The notes under the pieces were generated by a model. The model saw only the letters and a program-made list of their open reading frames with translations, ran no database searches and was not told where the DNA came from. Source: Chalciporus piperatus (Eukaryota; Basidiomycota; Agaricomycetes; Boletales; Boletaceae). From it: DNA of 59,175 nt. How positions within the stretch are numbered: the first letter of the stretch is position 1; each line of letters opens with the position of its first letter. The translations under genes and the position numbers were made by a program. Shown piece by piece: positions 53,282 to 59,175 of this stretch. Location: NCBI GenBank assembly GCA_038093975.1, contig JBBPTG010000151.1, forward strand, positions 1 to 59,175, given 5' to 3'.

Positions 53282-53834
53282 GAGGTGAAGTGCTGGGAAG
53301 CAGGGGTAGGCGAGAGTTGAAACAACCCAAAACTCGTATTGAGATCAGGTCTACACTATCGCCAAGTGAAGCGGTTTAGAAGAAGAGAATGGAGAACGTC
53401 TGAGATAGGACGGTTGAGTCTTGGGGAAAGACCAAGTGAACTAAGCTGGGGTTACCAGCAGTTCCTTGGGGTTTATATACTATCCTAAGTGTTTGTATAT
53501 GTTTGTACTAACTATAACTAAATAAGGAGTTACCCTGAACCCATGAGAATAGAAGCGAGATAAGAAGGCTGTGAAGCATAGCCGAGATAGCGGAGATTAA
53601 GTGCATGAGGTGAAAGGCTGTGGCATAGCCATGCGCAGCACGGAGATTAACTGTCAAGGTAAGGCAGTGCGTGAGAATGAATATAACTATAAGGGTCGAC
53701 CGTGCGAAGAGTGAAAGTGAATGAGCACGTGTCTGAAAGATAAGATGAGAGAGATTAGATAAGATCGAATGGAACGAAACGTTGAAGTCCGAAAAGTGTC
53801 TGTGAAGGTGAGAGAACCGTAATGAACCGTAACA
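53282..53834 (-). repeat. 3' LTR of the chromovirus (left boundary approximate)
   Basis: On the minus strand the LTR begins TGTTACGG at 53834, directly after the polypurine tract. A TATATAAAC box (plus-strand 53471-53479) marks the U3 promoter, transcribing toward lower coordinates. The sequence has internal repetition (CATAGCC and CGGAGATTAA units at 53575-53650; a doubled GAACCGTAA at its end). The opposite end is ambiguous because the second LTR is not visible. Confidence 0.65.
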
Positions 53835-53851
53835 CTACCCCCTTCCTATGG
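53835..53851 (-). other. Polypurine tract
   Basis: Minus-strand CCATAGGAAGGGGGTAG next to the TG of the LTR; the usual primer for plus-strand DNA synthesis. Confidence 0.75.
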
Positions 53852-53867
53852 ATCAACTTCCAGGTGA

Positions 53868-54338
53868 TCAGTTTTCCATGTTATCTGCGTCATGGAACTG
53901 CTGCCATCCGTGTGCGTCTAGGTTATGAGGAACGTCAAGATGACCGTTGACCAGGGTGGGTGAGGGTGTTGGTCTCATCGAAGCCACTAGGGCTGGGATA
54001 GGGTCATCTGTGTAACGAGGGGGCAAGACGTCGGGGTGCATAACTTTGAGAGTCATCCACATCTCGCTCCACGAGATCTGGTACTCGACGATGGTGGTAC
54101 GATCCGTCACGAGCATGTGAACGAATCGGAGGGAGGTGTAGAGCACGATGAGGGTTACGACCAGCGTGATGACGACGAGGAGGAGAAGGAGGACATAGAC
54201 GACGACCGGCATGGCCATCAAGAGAAAGAGGGAAGCGCTGACGACAGCGAGGAGTGCGGTACGATGAAGTTTGTTGATCGACATGTCGGTCTGAGCAAGG
54301 GGACGAGTGTAGGCAACACCGTTGAGGTAAGCGTCCAT
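53868..54338 (-). CDS. Extra ORF between pol and 3' LTR: small membrane protein
   Basis: 156 residues, in the position where envelope-like or accessory genes occur in other LTR elements. ATG at 54336-54338, 68 nt after the pol stop. Residues about 25-75 are strongly hydrophobic (ALLAVVSASLFLLMAMPVVV, then VLLLLLVVITLVVTLIVLYT), which could form two helices or a hairpin. The C-terminal half is soluble and Pro-rich (HPDVLPPRYTDDPIPALVAS). No signal of an envelope glycoprotein (no Cys pairs, no furin site, no N-glycosylation pattern) is seen. The reverse strand has an open frame of 105 codons here that is Asp/Glu-rich, a shadow. I do not know the function; it could be a captured host fragment or an element-specific protein. 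Confidence 0.6.
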   Translation of the reverse strand: MDAYLNGVAYTRPLAQTDMSINKLHRTALLAVVSASLFLLMAMPVVVYVLLLLLVVITLVVTLIVLYTSLRFVHMLVTDRTTIVEYQISWSEMWMTLKVMHPDVLPPRYTDDPIPALVASMRPTPSPTLVNGHLDVPHNLDAHGWQQFHDADNMEN

Positions 54339-54405
54339 TATGATTTAGAGTAGAGAAGATGAAGAATGTTGGGTGGGCATCCAGGCCTTATATATGTTCT
54401 TTCTC

Positions 54406-57400
54406 CTATTTGGCACTGTTTATGTGGGCGCAGCCCGTGTTTTTTAATGGACTGGACAGGTTTGCCATGAGTCTATCAATTTTGGCTGGTCCGTTGTCCG
54501 TGAGATTTTCTGGACGTTTCTGGAATAGGAATAGGAAATCTGCGGGATCAATGGATAGAGCACGAGGTGCGGCTGGATTCTTTGCGTAGAAGTCCTTCAA
54601 GCAGCCTTTGGCATTTGCCAGATGAGCTCTTGGTTCCCAAGTGCGATCGGTTTCATCATAACCCTTCCAGTGCACGAGGTATTCCAGTTTCTTTCCTTTG
54701 TACCGAGTGTCAACAACGTAGTCGACCTCCCATTCGTTGTCTCGTTCTTCCGTAACAAGGACTGGTCCGGGCCGTGCCGTAGGTTGGCCGTCAAGGCGGT
54801 CTTTGTAAGGTTTGATTCGACGGACATTAACCACAGGGTGGATTCGAATGTCTCGTGGAAGCTGTAGCTTTACTGCATTTGGCCCTGCCAAGGCGATGAT
54901 TTTAAATGGACCCAGCCATTTCTCAGATAATTTGTCTGATGCGCGTGTCAAACGCAGGTCTGTGGTTGACAGCATGACTTGCTGTCCAATTTCATATTCG
55001 GGCGCAGCCGAGCGGTGTTTGTTGGCTAGCGATTTCATGCGTTCCTGGGCTTTGGCCAGGTTCTTTTCGACATCGGCAAGCGTTTTTCGCATTGCGTCTG
55101 TGAATGATTTGGCAGCTGGTGCCTGAGAAGTAGAAGCATGTGGTTCTGTGCCCATGCGTGGTTCATATGAACGTGTGACTTCGAACGGCGACTTCTTCGT
55201 TGAAGTATGATACTTGTTATTAATAGAGAACTGGGCGATGGCTAGCCAGTCTGCCCATTGGTTTTGTTTATCGAAGCAGTAGATTCGTAGAAACTTTCCA
55301 ACTTCTTTGTTTACGATTTCTGATTGTCCGTCTGTCTGCGGGTGGAATGCCGTACTGAGCTTGGTATCAATACCAAGAGCATCATTGATTTCTTTGGCCA
55401 CTTGCGCCGCGAACTGCGGGCCTCGATCCGACGTGATGGATAAAGGGAGTCCATGATGCTTCCATACGTGAGAAAGGAATAGGCGAGCGGTTTCCAGGGC
55501 CGAACACGTTTTTGTGCAGGGTATGAGTTCGACTTCTTTCGAGAAGCGATCTACCACCGTCAAGATTGCATTAAAACCACGTGATTCGGGTAAACCCGTA
55601 ATGAAATCCGCAGTGATGTGTTGCCAGGGTCCCCTAGGAACCGGTAAAGGTTGGAGAAGACCTGCGGGTGCCTGATTCGTTCCTTTGAATCTTTGACAGG
55701 TCTGACAGTGAGACACGTATTCTTTTACGAGAGTGGCGAGTCCAGGCCACATGTAAGATCGTTGAATGAGCTCTAACGTTTTCTCGTAACCGGGATGTCC
55801 TGCAGCTGGTACGTCGTGGTGTAGACGAATGATGTCCATTCGGAGTATGTTATCTTCCGGAATGTACAACCGATCTTCTTCGTCGTAGAGTAAGCCATCA
55901 AGCTTCTCATGAATGCCTTTCTTCTGGAACTTCTGAACTTCTGTTTCAGATAGTTTGCACGTTGCAAGGAAGACTCTTTGCTTGATCCGTGCCCCTTCAT
56001 CTGTCAGGGCGGCTGTGCGGATATTTTCGGGAGCAATGACCAATATTCCTTTATTGTCATTTTCAACTCCGACGGCGTGGTCTTCTCGACGTGAGAGAGC
56101 GTCAGCTTTTGCCATAGAAGGTCCAGGTTTGTAAACCCAAAGCATATTGAATCTAGATAGATATTGCGCCCAGCGCGCTTGTCGTCGGTTGAGATCCTGT
56201 CTTGTCATGAACCACTGCAGGTTTGCGTGGTCGTTCCAGATCTCAAACTGGTGTTTAGCACCTTCTAGGTAATGTCGCCATTGCTCTAGTGCCTGAATGA
56301 CCGAGAGCATTTCTTTATCGGCGATAGGATAATTCCGTTCTTGCGGAGTCATGGAATGCGATGAATAGGCAACCGGGTGCCATTTGTCTTCTTTGAGAAT
56401 AGATAGAACTGCGCCCGTTGCATAATTGGATGCGTCACATTCTAAGCGGAATTGACAGTTGCCGTCAGGGAAGGTGAGTATGGGAGCTGAGGTGAAACTC
56501 TTTTTCAGCGTGTCAAACGCTATTTGACACTTGTCATCCCATATGAAGGCTTGTTCCTTTTTGGTTAGGTCATTGAGAGGACGTGCGACTTGCGCGTAGT
56601 CTTGAATGAACCTTCGATAGAAGTTTGCTAAACCTAGGAAGCTTCTTACGCCTTTGACGTTCTTTGGTTCTGGCCATTCCAATATGGCGGTGACTTTAGA
56701 TTGATCCATTTTTATCCCATCTTTTCCCACGATCATTCCGAGGAATTCAACCTCAGATACGCGGAAATTGCATTTTTCGGGTTTTACGAATAGATCGTTT
56801 TCTTCCAGTCTTCGAAGAACTTCAAGCACAATTTTGTCATGTTCTGCCTGATTTTCTGTTTTGGTAAAGATCATCAAATCGTCTATGTAGACGACGAGCA
56901 CGTCTTCCATGTCTGCGAAGATCTCGTTCATCATCGCTTGGAATGTGCCGGGGGAGTTACAGAGACCGAAGTACATGACTCGGGGTTCGAAAGAACCACG
57001 GAAGCAAACGAAGGCGGCCTTCCATTCATCGCCTTCTTTGATGCGAACGTTGTTGTATCCCCATCTGAGATCCATTTTTGTGAATAATTTAGCTCCTTTG
57101 AGCTTGTCAACGAGTTGGCCGATCAACGGCAATGGATAGTTATTTTTGACCGTGTGTTCGTTTAGGTAACGGTAATCCTGTACCATGCGTTTACGTCCAT
57201 CCTTTTTAGGGACAAAGAAGACTGGTGACGTTTGGGGGGATTTAGAAGGCGCGATGTAGCCCTTCTTGAGCTGATCATCGATGAAGTCGCTGACTTCCTT
57301 CTGTTCCGTTTCCGAAAGTGGTATCAGTCTACCCTTTTTAGGTTTGAACGTCTCTTTCAAATCAATAGCGTGATCCCACGGCTTGCGTAAGGGCATGCGT

Positions 57401-58296
57401 TCTGATTCTCCTTTAGAGAACACCTTGAGGAAGTTGTGGTACTCCTTTGGGACCATTTCCTCCACGGTCTTTTCCTTTTCTTTGGGGATTTGCGCATCAA
57501 GCGTATGGATAGCGGAGTATGCAGAATACTGGGAATCTCGTTCCTGGTGATCTGGATCTTGGATATCTAGGTTTGGCCTTTCTTGGAGTAGGGCACACGT
57601 GTGTGGGCAACGAGTCATTTTGACTGTTCCCTTACTCCAATTAATGTCCGGATTATGACGTTTCAGCCATAAGAATCCGAGTATGAAGGCGTTTTTGCCA
57701 AGATCTGTGACCTCCGCAGTGACTTCTTCGCGGTGTCCTTCGTAATCTAGCACTAGCTCGGCTGAGTGCGTAATAGAACCAGCGGAATTCCTTGTTCCGT
57801 CCACGTTGTAAACGGGAATCGCATGACGTAACTTTGTCAAGGGAATGTGATGTGATTTCGCCCACTGGCGATCTATGAATATGGCATTCGCTCCTGAGTC
57901 AAGGAGTGCCGTAAGTGGAATGAACGTCCGACTTGTTTCAGGACGAATCTTGATTGCGAGAAGTATTTCGCGTTCCGGCGCTAATGAGCGCACGAAAGCA
58001 TTGTCTGGGATTTGTGTGGGAGAGGGGGAAATAGAGGAATTAAGCACCCGTGTAACGCCCGGGCCGAGCCCATCAAGGGACTCCTCTGTCGGCAAAGTAA
58101 TATTGGAAACTAATGTGTCATCCGTATCATCATCAGCGGAATTTTCTATTTCTAGCGGTCCGTAGCGAGATCCTCTCACACACCCAGATGCGTGTGAAAG
58201 GGGTTTCAGTTTTCCGATTTGTTGGTAAGGGTGGTGTAATCCTGGAACCAAGCCTGTGCTTCTTCCAGACCCATGCCTCGGGTAGCTCGTACCCAA
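54406..58296 (-). CDS. pol: Pol polyprotein: protease, reverse transcriptase, RNase H, integrase, chromodomain
   Basis: Complete 1,296-residue frame. Aspartic protease LLDSGANAIF (active site at residues 133-136). Reverse transcriptase from about residue 320: VQDYRYLNEHTVKNNYPLPL, FTKMDLRWGYNNVRI and the catalytic VVYIDD (470-473). RNase H begins LECDASNYATGAVLS (Asp621). Integrase: HHCC zinc domain (His827, Cys864, Cys867), catalytic Asp897, Asp957 and Glu993, a DD35E spacing. The GPY-like segment SEKWLGPFKII leads to a C-terminal chromodomain (about 1186-1240; VDYVVDTRYKGKKLEYLVHW then KGYDETDRTWEP) that targets methylated-histone chromatin. The first ATG (58296) lies within gag in the -1 frame, so synthesis probably needs a -1 frameshift from gag. 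All catalytic residues are present, consistent with activity. Confidence 0.93.
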   Translation of the reverse strand: MGTSYPRHGSGRSTGLVPGLHHPYQQIGKLKPLSHASGCVRGSRYGPLEIENSADDDTDDTLVSNITLPTEESLDGLGPGVTRVLNSSISPSPTQIPDNAFVRSLAPEREILLAIKIRPETSRTFIPLTALLDSGANAIFIDRQWAKSHHIPLTKLRHAIPVYNVDGTRNSAGSITHSAELVLDYEGHREEVTAEVTDLGKNAFILGFLWLKRHNPDINWSKGTVKMTRCPHTCALLQERPNLDIQDPDHQERDSQYSAYSAIHTLDAQIPKEKEKTVEEMVPKEYHNFLKVFSKGESERMPLRKPWDHAIDLKETFKPKKGRLIPLSETEQKEVSDFIDDQLKKGYIAPSKSPQTSPVFFVPKKDGRKRMVQDYRYLNEHTVKNNYPLPLIGQLVDKLKGAKLFTKMDLRWGYNNVRIKEGDEWKAAFVCFRGSFEPRVMYFGLCNSPGTFQAMMNEIFADMEDVLVVYIDDLMIFTKTENQAEHDKIVLEVLRRLEENDLFVKPEKCNFRVSEVEFLGMIVGKDGIKMDQSKVTAILEWPEPKNVKGVRSFLGLANFYRRFIQDYAQVARPLNDLTKKEQAFIWDDKCQIAFDTLKKSFTSAPILTFPDGNCQFRLECDASNYATGAVLSILKEDKWHPVAYSSHSMTPQERNYPIADKEMLSVIQALEQWRHYLEGAKHQFEIWNDHANLQWFMTRQDLNRRQARWAQYLSRFNMLWVYKPGPSMAKADALSRREDHAVGVENDNKGILVIAPENIRTAALTDEGARIKQRVFLATCKLSETEVQKFQKKGIHEKLDGLLYDEEDRLYIPEDNILRMDIIRLHHDVPAAGHPGYEKTLELIQRSYMWPGLATLVKEYVSHCQTCQRFKGTNQAPAGLLQPLPVPRGPWQHITADFITGLPESRGFNAILTVVDRFSKEVELIPCTKTCSALETARLFLSHVWKHHGLPLSITSDRGPQFAAQVAKEINDALGIDTKLSTAFHPQTDGQSEIVNKEVGKFLRIYCFDKQNQWADWLAIAQFSINNKYHTSTKKSPFEVTRSYEPRMGTEPHASTSQAPAAKSFTDAMRKTLADVEKNLAKAQERMKSLANKHRSAAPEYEIGQQVMLSTTDLRLTRASDKLSEKWLGPFKIIALAGPNAVKLQLPRDIRIHPVVNVRRIKPYKDRLDGQPTARPGPVLVTEERDNEWEVDYVVDTRYKGKKLEYLVHWKGYDETDRTWEPRAHLANAKGCLKDFYAKNPAAPRALSIDPADFLFLFQKRPENLTDNGPAKIDRLMANLSSPLKNTGCAHINSAK

Positions 58297-59175
58297 TCCA
58301 TTTCTTTTCCTTTGCCCTTGTTTGGCTTAGGGGTTTCGGTGCTTTTATCCTCATCCCAGGAGGTATGTTCTTCTGTGAAGCGAACGTTCCTTGGTGCTTT
58401 GTACTTTTTGCACATACGTTTGTGCTCTCCTCTAGACCAGCCGCATTCTGAGCATTTGGTCTTGGGTTCCTTGCAGTCTCTGACGAAGTGGTCCTTGCCA
58501 CAGTTGAAGCACTTGGGCTTCCTCTCTCCATTAGGTTTCTTAGTTTGGACGGCGTCAACGTCCATTGCGTTAGGGTCACGGCGTGTGATTCTGTCTGCCG
58601 TGCCTGCTTTGATGTATGAAAATAGCTCTTTCCTGTTACAGCGAGCGCGGATTGCTTCAACAAAGGTTTCGTAATTGTCGTATCTTCCCACATTCTCAAG
58701 TAGGAATTTGACTGATTCTTGATCCGCGTTGCGCTCCAGGATCTCGATGTGACGTTCATCATCCCATCCATCCATTGCTCTGTGGATCTCGAATTTGGTT
58801 ATGAAACTAGCGAATTTCATATCGTGCTGTTTCAAACCCATGATCATCTTGCGATGATATTCTTGTTCGTTTGATGAACGGAACCGATCTGTCATCATCT
58901 TCTCGAAGTCATTCCAAGTATGGGTTGTCCCATCTAAGATCTGTGCCATGGTGGCACGTGCGAAGTCTCCGGCGTCCCCGCCTTTCATTCGGCTAAGGGT
59001 TGCCTTTATTCCGGCCATCCCGGCAAGTACTCTGATGTTTTCCGCTCGCCAGGAGCGTACTCTCATCCACCATTCTTCAAACTTTTTGCCTTTGGACCCG
59101 TCATAGTCTCCTGGGTCAGCTACGATTTTCGATAGCCTTGGTTCGGCTGGTGGTACTGCTCCTGCTGGAGCTGGG
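58206..59175 (-). CDS. gag: Gag protein, N-terminus beyond right edge
   Basis: Structural protein. The frame is open to the window edge, with DPGDYDGSKGKKFEEWW before the Met at 59066. The capsid-like core has RAENIRVLAGMAGIKATL, FRSSNEQEYHRKMIMGLKQ and ESVKFLLENVGRYDNYETF. A nucleocapsid region at about 58460-58520 has two knuckles, CFNCGKDHFVRDC (spacing 2-3-4) and CSECGWSRGEHKRMC, neither with the canonical CX2CX4HX4C spacing. The stop (58206-58208) lies 91 nt inside the pol frame, which is in -1. No textbook slippery heptamer was spotted in the overlap. Confidence 0.88.
   Translation of the reverse strand, partial: PAPAGAVPPAEPRLSKIVADPGDYDGSKGKKFEEWWMRVRSWRAENIRVLAGMAGIKATLSRMKGGDAGDFARATMAQILDGTTHTWNDFEKMMTDRFRSSNEQEYHRKMIMGLKQHDMKFASFITKFEIHRAMDGWDDERHIEILERNADQESVKFLLENVGRYDNYETFVEAIRARCNRKELFSYIKAGTADRITRRDPNAMDVDAVQTKKPNGERKPKCFNCGKDHFVRDCKEPKTKCSECGWSRGEHKRMCKKYKAPRNVRFTEEHTSWDEDKSTETPKPNKGKGKEMDWVRATRGMGLEEAQAWFQDYTTLTNKSEN

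Larger units (their letters stand above)
53282..59175 (-). mobile_element. Ty3/gypsy chromovirus retrotransposon, 5' part beyond right edge
   Basis: On the minus strand the order is gag (open to the right edge), pol, an extra ORF, polypurine tract and 3' LTR. The coding regions are free of stops, so the element may be young or active. The 5' LTR, primer-binding site and target duplication are outside the window, so LTR identity cannot be judged. The left boundary of the LTR (a TG near 53281-53318) is not fixed. Confidence 0.85.

Noticed and set aside
54036..54353. 105-codon plus-strand frame antisense to the extra retrotransposon ORF
   Set aside because: Almost entirely Asp/Glu/His with low complexity, typical of the reverse complement of a Val/Leu-rich membrane segment.

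Overview
The window is nuclear DNA of a filamentous basidiomycete, most likely an Agaricomycete. The reasons are short GT-AG introns of about 45-65 nt in nearly every gene, a DUF6534-type membrane protein, NACHT-ankyrin STAND proteins with the fungal PigL_N-type N-terminus, a HET-domain protein, a Zn2Cys6 regulator, several-intron P450 and MATE genes, and a Ty3 chromovirus with a chromodomain integrase. There are no prokaryotic features.

Layout, left to right. 0-10.8 kb: a MATE efflux gene cut by the left edge (-), a DEDD 3'-5' exonuclease (+), a cytochrome P450 (+), a decayed PDR-type ABC transporter relic (-) and a Zn2Cys6 transcription factor with a 6-nt microexon in its DNA-binding domain and a glutamine-rich tail. 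11-17.9 kb: an intact PigL_N-NACHT-ankyrin (NLR-like) gene (-), a class II fumarase/CMLE-superfamily lyase (+), and a broken NLR N-terminal relic (-). 19.3-26.2 kb: an intron-dense DUF6534 seven-helix protein (+) and the exportin CSE1/CAS (-). 26.2-28.6 kb: relics, namely a GTPase fragment and one arm of an inverted duplication. 29-32.6 kb: a second NLR copy (-) carrying several disabling lesions. 33.5-37.5 kb: a divergent pair, a single-pass membrane protein (-) and a CDC20-family APC/C activator (+), sharing a 219-bp promoter with two CACGTG boxes. 38-41.8 kb: a HET-domain gene with a myristoylation-like N-terminus and an apparent frameshift, then a 277-residue protein made of three tandem MIT domains. 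42.1-44.2 kb: the second arm of the inverted duplication. 44.4-46.6 kb: a secreted amidase (-). 47.66-49.33 kb: a 1,653-bp Mutator-like non-autonomous transposon with 52-bp inverted repeats and a 9-bp target duplication. 49.9-53.3 kb: an unknown two-exon gene and an M20 metallopeptidase. 53.3-59.2 kb: a Ty3/gypsy chromovirus on the minus strand, entering from the right edge, with gag, a complete 1,296-residue pol, an extra 3' ORF for a membrane protein, and a 3' LTR.

The window mixes housekeeping genes (CSE1, CDC20, M20 peptidase, exonuclease) with a rapidly changing self/non-self or immunity-like set (one intact NLR, two dead NLRs, one HET gene) and mobile DNA. The two inverted arms bracket about 13.5 kb containing the dead NLR, the membrane protein, CDC20, HET and triple-MIT genes. 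The most unusual items are the triple-MIT protein built from three exon modules with identical 112-nt exons, the extra membrane ORF in the env position of the chromovirus, and the NLR birth-and-death series. Exon boundaries were read by eye, so spans are gene extents and not exact exon lists.
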